From NCBI GenBank assembly GCA_019455105.1, contig JACFMZ010000010.1:1-44184 (forward strand): 44,184 nucleotides of DNA, in the 5' to 3' direction. Within the stretch, counting starts at the first letter, position 1. Every line of letters starts with the position of its first letter. The position numbers were made by a program, and so were the translations under genes. The notes beneath the pieces are model-generated. The model was not told the DNA's origin. It saw only the letters and a program-made list of their open reading frames with translations, and searched no databases. The DNA comes from Bacteroidota bacterium. GTDB taxonomy: Bacteria > Bacteroidota > Ignavibacteria > UBA10030 > UBA8401. Below are positions 7,827 through 17,055 of the stretch, in pieces.

Positions 7827-9353
7827 ATGAAAGCAATTTATTTAGGAATACTCTCTGCGGTGCTTCTCTTTTCATCCTGCACAAAAAATGAAAAGACAAA
7901 TGACCGCGCTGCATCAGAAACGCAGCATGATGTGTACACCTGCCCGATGCATCCTTCCGTTATTTCAGATCGTCCCGGCGCGTGTCCTGTTTGCGGAATG
8001 GCGCTGGTAAAAAAATCCGCGCAGCACGAAATTCAAAACAGTGATTTAACGGCGCTTCAGCAGGTAAGTCTTTCACCGACGCAGCGGGTGCTTGCCAACG
8101 TGGAAACCGTTCCCGTTGAAATTCTGCCGATGGAACATATTATTAACGCCGTTGGAATTGTTGATGTTGCCGAAACACATCAGGCGACAGTTTCCGCAAG
8201 ATTTCGCGGACGGATAGAAAAATTATTTGTTAATGTTACTGGCGAAGCGGTAAAAAAAGGAGAGCCGCTGTTTGAATTATACAGTCCCGACCTGATTACC
8301 TCGCAGCAGGAATTTATTCTTGCGCTCGACGGTAAACAGCAATCGCTGATTGACGGCATGCGCGAGCGGCTGCAGTTGAATTTTGGAATGACGCCGGCGC
8401 AAATTGCTTCTCTTGAACAACAGCGCAAAGTGCAGACTTCCGTTATTTTTTATTCGCCGATTTCCGGAACGGTTGTATTAAAACAAGTGCAGGCAGGAGA
8501 ATATGTTGATGAAGGAACCGTTCTTTATCAGCTTGCCGATCTTTCCACCGTGTGGATTTATCTTGATGTGTATGAAAAAGATATTCCGTGCGTAAAAAAA
8601 GGAGAATATGTTCACATTCAAACGGAAGCTTACCCCGAAACAAAATTTTCCGGCAGAGTAACGTTTATCGACCCTGTTATTAATCCCGAAACGCGGACAA
8701 TTCGGGTGCGGACAACGTTTGAAAATAAACACGGCATGCTGAAACCAAAAATGTTTGTTACGGCATCCATTCACAGCGAAGGGCGAAAAACTTTAGCGGT
8801 GCCGTTAAACGCCGTTCTTCTTACCGGAAAAAAAGCTGTGGTGTGGGTAGAAACAAAACTCAATACGTTTGACCCGCGCGATGTAAAGCTCGGCGGCTCC
8901 ACCGATTCGTATTATGAAATTCTCTCCGGTCTTCAGGAAGGTGATATGGTTGCCGTTGCCGGCGGATTTCTTCTTGATTCCGAAAGCGCATTGCAGCACC
9001 CTGAACGTTCCTCGATAGAGCCGGCACATCACGAAACAATTTCGGCAGCAATGGAAACGCCTGTCGGGAAAAAAGAACATTCAGTAAAACCGCAGATTGT
9101 TAAAATTACGGTGGACGGATCATATTCGCCTGATGTAGTGCATGTAAAACTCGGAACACCGGTGCAATTGCAATTTCACCGCGTTGAAGATTCGGAATGC
9201 ACGGAAGAAGTTGTGTTTGAAGAGCTTCACCTTCGAAAAAAACTTCCGGCATTTAAAACAACAACCATCACCATTACGCCGAAAGAATTGGGAGAAATTT
9301 CCTTCTCCTGCGGAATGGCAATGGTACACGGTAAACTTATTGTTGACCGCTGA
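7827..9353 (+). CDS. cusB: CusB-like RND efflux adaptor lipoprotein with C-terminal cupredoxin domain
   Basis: Periplasmic adaptor (membrane fusion protein) linking the RND pump to the outer-membrane channel. A lipoprotein signal ends at Cys18 (LLFSSC). Residues 37-62 form a heavy-metal-binding motif, C-P-M-H at 39-42 and C-P-V-C-G-M at 53-58. The HlyD/CusB barrel-sandwich, hairpin and beta-barrel domains follow to about residue 400. The last 90 or so residues (about 420-508) form a cupredoxin-like domain starting KPQIVKITVDG, with candidate copper ligands Cys458, His468, Cys495, Met497, Met499 and His501. The 508-residue length exceeds classical CusB because of the two added domains. It lies 19 bases after the TolC gene and ends 11 bases before the pump gene. 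Copper or silver is the likely substrate; this is inference. Confidence 0.9.
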   Translation: MKAIYLGILSAVLLFSSCTKNEKTNDRAASETQHDVYTCPMHPSVISDRPGACPVCGMALVKKSAQHEIQNSDLTALQQVSLSPTQRVLANVETVPVEILPMEHIINAVGIVDVAETHQATVSARFRGRIEKLFVNVTGEAVKKGEPLFELYSPDLITSQQEFILALDGKQQSLIDGMRERLQLNFGMTPAQIASLEQQRKVQTSVIFYSPISGTVVLKQVQAGEYVDEGTVLYQLADLSTVWIYLDVYEKDIPCVKKGEYVHIQTEAYPETKFSGRVTFIDPVINPETRTIRVRTTFENKHGMLKPKMFVTASIHSEGRKTLAVPLNAVLLTGKKAVVWVETKLNTFDPRDVKLGGSTDSYYEILSGLQEGDMVAVAGGFLLDSESALQHPERSSIEPAHHETISAAMETPVGKKEHSVKPQIVKITVDGSYSPDVVHVKLGTPVQLQFHRVEDSECTEEVVFEELHLRKKLPAFKTTTITITPKELGEISFSCGMAMVHGKLIVDR

Positions 9354-9364
9354 GGAACAACGCC

Positions 9365-12300
9365 ATGATAGAAAAAATTATTGATTACTCCGCAAAAAAT
9401 AAATTCGTTGTTATTCTTATTTATCTCGTTGTAATCGGCTGGGGAATTTGGTCGGTAGTGAAGACGCCGCTGGATGCCATTCCGGACCTTTCGGAAAATC
9501 AGGTGATTGTTTTTTCGGAATGGATGGGAAGGTCGCCTCAACTGGTAGAAGATCAAATTACTTTTCCACTTGTTACGGCGCTGCAGGGAGTGCCGGAGGT
9601 GGAAGCAATCCGTGCGCAGTCCATGTTCGGCATGTCGTTTATTTATATCATCTTTAACGAACATACGGATTTGTATTGGGCGCGAAGCCGCGTGCTGGAA
9701 AAACTTTCCACCGTTCAATCCGCGCTGCCGCAGGGGGCAACGGTTGAACTTGGACCGGACGGAACTGGTGTCGGTCATGTATTTTGGTACACCGTTGAAG
9801 GAAAAAAAGATCTCGGCACGCTGCGCGCAATTCAAGATTGGTATGTAAAATTAAATCTGCAGGGAGTGCAGGGAGTGGCGGAAATAGCTTCCATCGGCGG
9901 ATATGTAAAGCAGTATCAAGTGGATGTCAATCCGAACAAGATGAAAGCATTCAGCATTTCACTGGCGGATATAAAAAATGCGGTGATGCGTTCCAATAAT
10001 GATGTCGGCGGAAAAATATTGGAAATTTCCGATGCGGAATATTTTATCCGCGGTCAGGGATACATTCAATCAACCAAAGATATAGAAAATATTGTTGTCG
10101 GCACCGGCGCGAATAATGTTCCCATCTATATAAAAAATATCGGCGCAGTGCAGATCGGCGGAGATCTTCGGCGCGGTTCGTTGGAGAAAGACGGCGAAGG
10201 GCAGGTGGTGGGGGGCATTGTTGTTATGCGCTACGGCGAGAATGCCAAAGATGTGATTGACCGCGTGAAGAAACGCATTGCAGAAATTTCTCCCGGTCTG
10301 CCGGAAGGCGTGGAAATTAAAACTGCCTATGATCGAAGCGATTTAATTTTAGCTGCCGTTGATACTTTAAAGCATGCGCTTTTTGAAGAAGCAATTGTCG
10401 TCAGCATTATTGTGCTGCTCTTTCTTCTTCACGTGCGAAGCGTTCTCCGCGTAATTATAGAAATTCCCGTTGCCGTGTTCATTGCCTTTATCTGCATGAA
10501 AACATTCGGCATCACTTCCAATATTATGTCGCTCGGCGGAATTGCGATTGCCATCGGCGTTATTGTGGATGCTTCCATTGTGCTGGTGGAAAATGCGTAC
10601 CGTAACGTTGCACGGGTGCAGGAAGAAAAAGGAGAACTTTCGAAAGAAGAATATATTGAAATTTCCATCCGCTCGGCAAAGCAGGTCGGTCCCGCAATAT
10701 TTTATTCAGTGGCAATTATGGTTGTTTCGTTTCTTCCGGTCTTTTTACTGGAAGGGCAGGAAGGAAAAATGTTTAAGCCGCTCGCTTTTACAAAAACATT
10801 TGTGCTTATCGGGTCGGCAATAATTTCCATTACGCTGGTTCCGATGTTAATGACAATGTTAACACGCGGAAAATTCCGGCGTGAAGATAAAAATCCGATT
10901 ACAAAATTTCTGAATAAAATCTATGAACCGGTGATTCACTGGGCATTGAAATACCGGAAGACAGCTATCGGATTAAATATTCTTGCGCTCCTTGTTACCG
11001 TGCCGATGATTCATTCTATGGGCTCGGAGTTTATGCCTCCGCTGGATGAAGGAAGTCTGCTCTTTATGCCGGTAACGCTTCCCTCGGCATCCATTACAGA
11101 AGTAAACCGCATTATGCAGGTGCAGGATGCCATTATTAAATCTGTTCCCGAAGTGGAACAGGTTCTCGGTAAAGCGGGCAAAGCGGAAACTTCCACCGAC
11201 CCTGCGCCCGTGAGTATGATTGAATCTATTATTCTGCTGAAGCCGAAAAGCGAATGGCGGAAAGGAATTACTAAAGACGATATTATTGCCGAGCTTGATG
11301 CTAAACTGCAAATTCCCGGCGTGCGAAACGGCTGGACGCAGCCGATTATTAACCGAATCAACATGCTTTCCACCGGCGTGCGAACTGATTTAGGCGTAAA
11401 AATTTTCGGTAAAAATCTCGATACGCTTGAACAGCTTGCCATTCATGCCGAAGAAATTCTCCGCACGGTTCCCGGCGCGGCGGATCTTTATGCGGAACGA
11501 ACGCAGGGAGGATTGTTTCTTGATATAAAAATTCACCGTGAAGCGGTTGCGCGTTACGGCATTAACGTCGGCGATGTTCAGGATATTATTGAAACAGCAG
11601 TCGGCGGAGAAAATATCGGAACGGTGATTGAAGGGAGAGAGCGGTTTCCCATTCGGGTGCGATACGAGAGAGATTGGAGAGATCATTTTGAAGATTTAAA
11701 AAATCTTCTTGTTCCGGTGAATATTAAACGGACAGAAAGCGGCGCATCGTTTATTGCTTCGCCGGCGCCTTCATCCAACGGCGGAATGAACGGAATGAAT
11801 TCAGGAAGCACAAGCACAATGAACCGTCAAACCGCGGCGTCTTCTTCTCTGCCAGCCGGCTCCGCAATGGTTTCCGAGAGAAGCTACATTCCGCTCGGTC
11901 AGCTTGCTTCCATAACTATTGCGCCCGGTCCGCCGATGATTTCCAGCGAAAATGCGCAGCTTCGCTCCATTGTCTTTTTAAATGTGCGTGGAAGAGATAT
12001 GGGAAGTTTTGTTGAAGAAGCAAAAACGGTTCTTGAAAAAAAACTTGCTCTTCCGCAGGGCTATACGCTTCAATGGAGCGGACAATGGGAAAATCAAATT
12101 CATGCAAAAAACCGGCTGCTGATTGTTATGCCGATTGTGCTGATAATAATTTTTGTGATGCTGTATTTTGTAACGAAAGATTTTAAAGAATCGTTTGTTG
12201 TTATGCTGTCCGTTCCCTTTGCCTTAATCGGCGGAGTGTATTTATTGTTTTTCCTCGGCTATAATTTTTCTGTTGCTGTATGGGTCGGCTTTATTGCGCT

Positions 12301-12688
12301 GTACGGTCTTGCGGTGGAAACCGGCGTAGTGATGATTGTCTATCTTCATGAAGCGCTGGATAAACGCCTGCACGACCACCAGCAGGGGCTGCGCGGAGAA
12401 ATTACCATGACCGATATTTATAATGCAACGGTAGAAGGTTCCGTGCTGCGCCTTCGCCCGAAAGTAATGACGGTTGCCACCAGCATGATCGGTTTACTTC
12501 CGATTATGTGGAGTTCGGGAGTCGGCGCGGATGTGATGAAACCGCTGGCAACGCCGATGATCGGCGGACTTATTACTTCCACCGTTCATGTATTGATTAT
12601 GACGCCGGTACTTTTCAGTTACATGAAAGAATATTCCTTAAAGAAAGGAACGCTGGAAATTTCCAAAATGGCGGGGTGGATGAAGTAG
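9365..12688 (+). CDS. cusA: CusA/CzcA family heavy-metal RND efflux pump
   Basis: Inner-membrane proton-driven RND transporter of the heavy-metal-efflux (HME) class, about 12 transmembrane segments, 1107 residues. The family marks are present: DAIPDLSENQVIV near residue 37, the TM4 segment GGIAIAIGVIVDASIVLVENAYRN carrying the proton-relay acidic residues, GKAGKAETSTDPAP, and INRINMLSTGV, all closer to the monovalent-ion (CusA) subgroup. An unusual Ser/Gly/Met-rich insertion occupies about residues 788-838 (Met808, Met811, Met819, Met835) in the second periplasmic porter region, just before IPLGQLASI. The start follows GAGGAACAACGCC. It ends the efflux operon at a hairpin shared with the convergent gene. 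Confidence 0.95.
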   Translation: MIEKIIDYSAKNKFVVILIYLVVIGWGIWSVVKTPLDAIPDLSENQVIVFSEWMGRSPQLVEDQITFPLVTALQGVPEVEAIRAQSMFGMSFIYIIFNEHTDLYWARSRVLEKLSTVQSALPQGATVELGPDGTGVGHVFWYTVEGKKDLGTLRAIQDWYVKLNLQGVQGVAEIASIGGYVKQYQVDVNPNKMKAFSISLADIKNAVMRSNNDVGGKILEISDAEYFIRGQGYIQSTKDIENIVVGTGANNVPIYIKNIGAVQIGGDLRRGSLEKDGEGQVVGGIVVMRYGENAKDVIDRVKKRIAEISPGLPEGVEIKTAYDRSDLILAAVDTLKHALFEEAIVVSIIVLLFLLHVRSVLRVIIEIPVAVFIAFICMKTFGITSNIMSLGGIAIAIGVIVDASIVLVENAYRNVARVQEEKGELSKEEYIEISIRSAKQVGPAIFYSVAIMVVSFLPVFLLEGQEGKMFKPLAFTKTFVLIGSAIISITLVPMLMTMLTRGKFRREDKNPITKFLNKIYEPVIHWALKYRKTAIGLNILALLVTVPMIHSMGSEFMPPLDEGSLLFMPVTLPSASITEVNRIMQVQDAIIKSVPEVEQVLGKAGKAETSTDPAPVSMIESIILLKPKSEWRKGITKDDIIAELDAKLQIPGVRNGWTQPIINRINMLSTGVRTDLGVKIFGKNLDTLEQLAIHAEEILRTVPGAADLYAERTQGGLFLDIKIHREAVARYGINVGDVQDIIETAVGGENIGTVIEGRERFPIRVRYERDWRDHFEDLKNLLVPVNIKRTESGASFIASPAPSSNGGMNGMNSGSTSTMNRQTAASSSLPAGSAMVSERSYIPLGQLASITIAPGPPMISSENAQLRSIVFLNVRGRDMGSFVEEAKTVLEKKLALPQGYTLQWSGQWENQIHAKNRLLIVMPIVLIIIFVMLYFVTKDFKESFVVMLSVPFALIGGVYLLFFLGYNFSVAVWVGFIALYGLAVETGVVMIVYLHEALDKRLHDHQQGLRGEITMTDIYNATVEGSVLRLRPKVMTVATSMIGLLPIMWSSGVGADVMKPLATPMIGGLITSTVHVLIMTPVLFSYMKEYSLKKGTLEISKMAGWMK

Positions 12689-12706
12689 CGGTACGAAGTC
12701 AATTAT

Positions 12707-12744
12707 CCAAACGCAATTCGACGAAAAAATCGGATTGCGTTTGG
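12707..12744. terminator. Hairpin between convergent genes, probable bidirectional terminator
   Basis: A perfect 11-bp inverted repeat (CCAAACGCAAT at 12707-12717 with ATTGCGTTTGG at 12734-12744), with CGA/TCG extending the stem inward around an A-rich loop. It lies between the converging ends of the efflux pump gene (+) and the yciH gene (-). The downstream T-tract is imperfect on both strands, so efficiency is uncertain. Confidence 0.6.
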
Positions 12745-12748
12745 CGTG

Positions 12749-13078
12749 TTAAATTATTTTCACAACGTAATTCACAGCGCGAAGTATTTCTGCAGCGCGC
12801 TCACGCTGATCTCCCTGAAGTTCAATATCGCCGTTCTTTACCGTTCCGCCCGCACCGCACTGCTGTTTCAAAGTTTTCGCCAGCTCTTCCATTGTTGCGG
12901 GATTATGCTGCAAGCCGGAAATGATTGTTACCGCTTTCCCTTTTCTTCCTTTGGTATCAAGAAAAAGTTTGAGAGATTTTCCTTTTCCATCGTGGCTTTT
13001 TTTTTCGTTCGCCGGAATTGTTTTTCGCTCGGATTCCGGAAGAAGCGATGCAAGTTCAGAAAGTGACGTAAGTTTCAT
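12749..13078 (-). CDS. yciH: YciH/SUI1 family translation initiation factor-like protein
   Basis: A 109-residue bacterial homologue of eukaryotic initiation factor eIF1 (SUI1). The C-terminal two thirds is the SUI1 fold: RKGKAVTIISGL, then MEELAKTLKQQCGAGGTVKNG and ELQGDQRERAAEIL, all strongly conserved in YciH. The basic N-terminal part (residues 1-40) is a low-complexity linker. In Escherichia coli YciH affects start-site fidelity and stress-time initiation; the same here is inference. No good Shine-Dalgarno is seen ahead of the ATG. It is the last gene of the block running from htpG on this strand, 39 bases after the VF530 gene. Confidence 0.9.
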   Translation of the reverse strand: MKLTSLSELASLLPESERKTIPANEKKSHDGKGKSLKLFLDTKGRKGKAVTIISGLQHNPATMEELAKTLKQQCGAGGTVKNGDIELQGDQRERAAEILRAVNYVVKII

Positions 13079-13117
13079 CGTGTCAATGATCGGTGCTTTT
13101 TAAAATTGCAGCATTGT

Positions 13118-13348
13118 TTATTCATTCGGTTGTTTTTTTATGCTGCGGAGATACAAATCTTCAACTTTTTTTCGCGCCCACGGCGTTGTGCGAAGAAATT
13201 TTAAACTCGATGGTATGCTTGGATTATCATTGAAGCATCGAATGGTAATTTTGCTTCCTAATTTTTTCCAGCCGTACCGCTGAACCAGAAAGTGAAGAAT
13301 CATCTCCAGCGTTACGCCGTGCATCGGGTTGTTCGGCTGTTCGCTCAT
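13118..13348 (-). CDS. VF530 family (DUF2132) small DNA-binding protein
   Basis: A 76-residue protein matching the VF530 family almost throughout: [18 protein letters not shown], then [20 protein letters not shown] and [11 protein letters not shown]. The family is named from a structurally solved Vibrio protein described as DNA-binding; its cellular role is unsettled. Its ATG overlaps the stop of the serine hydrolase gene as ATGA, so the two are probably translated together. Confidence 0.88.
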   Translation of the reverse strand: MSEQPNNPMHGVTLEMILHFLVQRYGWKKLGSKITIRCFNDNPSIPSSLKFLRTTPWARKKVEDLYLRSIKKQPNE

Positions 13349-14901
13349 TGTTTACCGGCAGGTTTCAGCAACAGATCGTGAAAATCAAAACTAAAATCCG
13401 TTGCCGGCGAAACAGCTTTCATTTTTGCCGATTCAATACTGCCGTCCGGTTTTAATGAAAACGTAACAAACGCATCAGCGCGCATTTCCGGATCGCTCCA
13501 TCGCGCAATAAAAGTATCGTACTGGTAATGTTCTAAAAATCCGCCGAGTGACGGTGTTGCCGTCATCTGCATAAATAATTTTCCCTCTTTCATGGTTATG
13601 GAAATATCGCCGTACCACGCATCGCGATACATTCCCGCATATTTTTCTAACGGCAGCGAAGGATGAGAAAGCGAATCACGAAGAGAAGCGGTCTTCTTTT
13701 CCGCCGCCGCAGTCATGGAATCACTCCGCGCTTTCATCGCTTTGTATCCCGCAAGCCAGTCAAAATTTTCATTTAAGTACGCATCAAGCACGCGGTAACC
13801 GATAGAATAGAAGGCGCCGCTTTGTTCCTGATTTGTAAAAACGGCAACGCCGAGCCGCAGTTCGGGAATCATCGCAACGAATGAAACCATTCCGCTCAGC
13901 CCGCCGGTATGCCAGACAAGTTTTTTGCCGCGGAAATCACGCATAAAAAATCCTAATCCGTAGCCGGCAAAGTTTGCCTTCAGCGGCGCCAGTTCTTTTC
14001 TTGCCGGCGCAACAGGAATCGGTGTAACAAGCGTCCAAAGATTTTTTGACGTTGTCGCGCTGAAGAGCCGCTCGCCGCCCGAAATTTTTCCTGAATCTAA
14101 CTGACAGATCATCCACTTTGCAATATCTTCAGCGTTGCTGTTAATGCTGGCGGCGGGATTGGTTTTGTCGCTGTCCGAAGCGGCGACCGGACGAACGATA
14201 GTATTGATTTCACCGTGAGGCGTTGCGGCGTTTCCTTTTTTCACCGCATCAAAATAGGTAACGGTGGTGTTTTGCATTCCGAGTTTATCCAGAATTTTTT
14301 TCTGAATAAATTCTCCCCACGGCATACCGCTGACCGCTTCAATGACTTCACCCGCAACAAGATATAGCACATTATCGTACGCATACGTGCTGCGAAAGCT
14401 TGTTGCCAGCGGAACATTGCGGAGGCGCTTCACGACTTCTTTGTAGCTGTAAGTATTTGTGGGCCAGATAAGCAAATCACCCGCGCCGAGTCCGAGCCCG
14501 CTTCTGTGAACCAGCAGATCGGTAATGCGAAGCTCATTTGTTACATACGGATCGGAAAGACGAAACCACGGCAGGTAATCAATCACTCGGTCGTTCCATT
14601 GTAGTTTTCCTTCATCCACAAGAATGCCGAGCGCAGTTGCGGTAAATGCTTTGGAATTGGACGCAATGCTGAAATTTGTTTCAGCGTTGACTTTTTCTTT
14701 GGCGGTAATATTCTGCACGCCGTAACCTTTGGCAAGCACAACCTTTCCGTCTTTTACGACGGCAACGGCAACGCCCGGAACGTTGAATGCTTTCTGTACG
14801 CTTTCAACATAGGCGTCAAAATTTTTCGGAAGCTGTTGCGAAGGAAGCAGTGAAAAAAAACAGAATAACGCTGTTGCAAGAGAATAAAAATATTTTTTCA
14901 T
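13345..14901 (-). CDS. Secreted serine hydrolase, beta-lactamase class C/penicillin-binding family
   Basis: Exported active-site serine hydrolase of the class C beta-lactamase/esterase superfamily. I start at the ATG at 14901 because it begins a signal peptide ([13 protein letters not shown], cleavage near residue 22); an upstream in-frame ATG at 14988 overlaps the htpG stop as ATGA but would put 29 polar residues before the signal. The catalytic motifs are present: S-x-x-K as Ser81-Lys84, Y-x-N as Tyr175-Asn177, and HTG at 331-333. A C-terminal beta-rich region (about residues 420-518) resembles the DUF3471 tail of many such proteins. Likely substrates are peptides or esters rather than antibiotics; this cannot be settled here. 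Confidence 0.9.
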   Translation of the reverse strand: MKKYFYSLATALFCFFSLLPSQQLPKNFDAYVESVQKAFNVPGVAVAVVKDGKVVLAKGYGVQNITAKEKVNAETNFSIASNSKAFTATALGILVDEGKLQWNDRVIDYLPWFRLSDPYVTNELRITDLLVHRSGLGLGAGDLLIWPTNTYSYKEVVKRLRNVPLATSFRSTYAYDNVLYLVAGEVIEAVSGMPWGEFIQKKILDKLGMQNTTVTYFDAVKKGNAATPHGEINTIVRPVAASDSDKTNPAASINSNAEDIAKWMICQLDSGKISGGERLFSATTSKNLWTLVTPIPVAPARKELAPLKANFAGYGLGFFMRDFRGKKLVWHTGGLSGMVSFVAMIPELRLGVAVFTNQEQSGAFYSIGYRVLDAYLNENFDWLAGYKAMKARSDSMTAAAEKKTASLRDSLSHPSLPLEKYAGMYRDAWYGDISITMKEGKLFMQMTATPSLGGFLEHYQYDTFIARWSDPEMRADAFVTFSLKPDGSIESAKMKAVSPATDFSFDFHDLLLKPAGKQ

Positions 14902-14984
14902 GAGGAGTTTCCTTACAAGCAAAAAAGTGATTGTAAAATTATTATGTTCGGCATCGCGTATGTTCTTTATGAACAATAATATTT

Positions 14985-16868
14985 TCATCGCGACGCCGTT
15001 TGCAGCAGTAAATCGTTAATCATCTTTGAAAGCGCCGTTGGGTCTTTCACTTTTGAACCTTCGGCAATAACCGCCTGATCGTACAGCAGCTTGGTGTAGA
15101 TTTCAATTCGTTTATCGTTTGCATCGGCTTCAAAAATATTCCGCAGCGCAATAACTACCGGATGTTCTATATTGAGTTCAAGAATCCGCTCGGTCTTTTT
15201 AGATTCATCCATCTGTCCGAGTTTCTGCATAATGCGTTCCATGTTTGCGCTCATTGCATTGGCATCATTCACCAGACAGGAAGCGCTCTCTTTTAACCGG
15301 GAAGAGACGCGGATTTCTTTTACGTGGTCGAGTTTCGCTTTCATGGCATCGAACAGCGGTGCAAAAATTTTCTGCGCTTCGTTCTGTTCTTTTTCTTTAT
15401 CGGAAGGAAGTTCCGCTTTATCCGCGCCGATAAGTTTTTTCCCTTTGTACTCCGTAAGATAGGGGAGAATAAACTCGTCAATCGGATCGGTCATCAGCAG
15501 CACGTTCCATTCTTTTGCTTTAAACGTTTCAAGGTACGGCGTGTGAAGAAGCGTCTCGCGATCTTCTCCGGTGAGAAAGTAAATTTCTTTTTGCTCGGAA
15601 GGCATCTGCTCGGCATACTGCGGAAGCGAAAGAAATTTTCCTTCTTCGGTCTTTACCGATTCAAACAGCAGCAGCTCGGAAAGCTGTTCTTTGTTCGTCC
15701 AGTCGCTGTGCACTCCTTCTTTAATGAACTGTCCGAATTCTTTGAAGAACGAAACATACTGCTCGTATTCATTGTTCTTCATTTCTTCAAGGTTTTTAAT
15801 AACGCTCTTAACGAGATTATTTTTAATTTTTTCAAGCTGCGGATTTTGCTGCAGCATTTCGCGCGAAACATTCAGCGGAAGATCGGCGCAGTCCACCACG
15901 CCTTTTACAAAACGCATATACGGCGGCAGAAGCTGCTCGCAGTGATCCATAATCAGCACGCGCCGGATATACAATTTCGGTCCCACTTTCGGTTCGCCGA
16001 ACATCATATCGAACGGTTTTTTGGACGGAATAAAAAGCAGCACTTTAAATTCCACCATCCCTTCGCCGGTGTAATGAATTACTTTTGCCGGCGGATTAAA
16101 ATCATTGGAAATCTGCTGATAAAACTGTTCGTATTCTTCTTTGGTAACATCGTTTTTGGAACGAAGCCAGAGCGCTTTGCGGGAATTCAGCGTTTCTTCC
16201 GCCACAGATTTCTTTTTGTCTTCTTCTTTTTCAACATCCATTACCACGGGATGCTCGATAAAATCTGAAAACTGTTTCACCAGCGAACGGATTTTCCATT
16301 CTTCCAGAAAATCTTTTTCTTCTTCTTTTAAATGAAGAATAACATCTGTGCCGCGCAGTTCTTTTTCTGCCGGCTCAACGGTATATTCGCCCTGTCCGTC
16401 CGAAACCCATTGAACGCCGCTGCTTTTTTCGCCGGCAGTCCGCGAAATTACCGTTACCGAATCTGCCACCATAAAGGCGGAATAAAAACCGACGCCGAAC
16501 TGACCGATTAATTCGGGGCGGAAAGCTGCTTCTGCTGTTTTTAATTTTTCAAGAAATTCTTTCGTTCCGGACTTGGCAATGGTGCCGAGATTTTCCATAA
16601 TAGTTTCGCGCGACATGCCGATGCCGTTATCGGAAATCGTGAGCGTATTGTTTTTCTTATCGGGAATAATTTTAATTTTCCACTCTTTATTGTTTTCCAG
16701 TAACGCTTCGTTGCCGAGCGAATCGAAACGGATTTTATCAATAGCATCGCTGGCGTTGCTGATGAGTTCGCGTAAAAATACTTCTTTGTTGGAATAGAGC
16801 GAGTGCGTAATAAGATTTAAGATTTGTTTTAACTCGCTTTTAAATTCTTTTTTTTCAACAGTGGACAT
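14985..16868 (-). CDS. htpG: Molecular chaperone HtpG (Hsp90)
   Basis: Full-length bacterial Hsp90, 627 residues, an ATP-dependent cytosolic chaperone. The N-terminal GHKL ATPase domain shows ELISNASDAIDKIRF, DNGIGM and GQFGVGFYSAFMVAD. The middle domain contains YIRRVLIMD and VVDCADLPLNVSREMLQ with the conserved arginine that contacts ATP. The C-terminal dimerisation domain ends at about residue 627 without an MEEVD tail, as expected for bacteria. The ATG follows AAGGAGAAAG. I saw no CIRCE or other heat-shock operator upstream. Confidence 0.97.
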   Translation of the reverse strand: MSTVEKKEFKSELKQILNLITHSLYSNKEVFLRELISNASDAIDKIRFDSLGNEALLENNKEWKIKIIPDKKNNTLTISDNGIGMSRETIMENLGTIAKSGTKEFLEKLKTAEAAFRPELIGQFGVGFYSAFMVADSVTVISRTAGEKSSGVQWVSDGQGEYTVEPAEKELRGTDVILHLKEEEKDFLEEWKIRSLVKQFSDFIEHPVVMDVEKEEDKKKSVAEETLNSRKALWLRSKNDVTKEEYEQFYQQISNDFNPPAKVIHYTGEGMVEFKVLLFIPSKKPFDMMFGEPKVGPKLYIRRVLIMDHCEQLLPPYMRFVKGVVDCADLPLNVSREMLQQNPQLEKIKNNLVKSVIKNLEEMKNNEYEQYVSFFKEFGQFIKEGVHSDWTNKEQLSELLLFESVKTEEGKFLSLPQYAEQMPSEQKEIYFLTGEDRETLLHTPYLETFKAKEWNVLLMTDPIDEFILPYLTEYKGKKLIGADKAELPSDKEKEQNEAQKIFAPLFDAMKAKLDHVKEIRVSSRLKESASCLVNDANAMSANMERIMQKLGQMDESKKTERILELNIEHPVVIALRNIFEADANDKRIEIYTKLLYDQAVIAEGSKVKDPTALSKMINDLLLQTASR

Positions 16869-16994
16869 TCTTTCTCCTTGTTTCTAATAAAATAAAAATA
16901 CCAATACAAATTTACGGCAGAGCAGAGACATTGGCAAGGAAACTGCACGATAGAAGAAAAATATTTTCTTTGGAATTAAAGAACTTTAAAAGAG

Positions 16995-17029
16995 AAAAAC
17001 CGCAGGAAGCTCTTTCTCCGGCGGTTTTT
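16995..17029 (-). terminator. Rho-independent terminator after the propeller T9SS cargo gene
   Basis: A 9-bp perfect inverted repeat (AAAAACCGC at 16995-17003 with GCGGTTTTT at 17021-17029). Read on the - strand the second arm runs into a T-rich tract (GGTTTTTCTCTTTT), giving a standard terminator 26 bases past the stop of the gene ending at 17056, upstream of htpG. Confidence 0.78.
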
Positions 17030-17055
17030 CGGTGTTTCAATTCCTATTGAATTTA

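Noticed and set aside
15324-16268. A 314-codon open frame on the + strand opposite htpG
   Set aside because: It is antisense to a strongly conserved htpG sequence, is extremely rich in Phe, Lys and His, has no ribosome binding site, and is explained by codon bias of the gene on the other strand.
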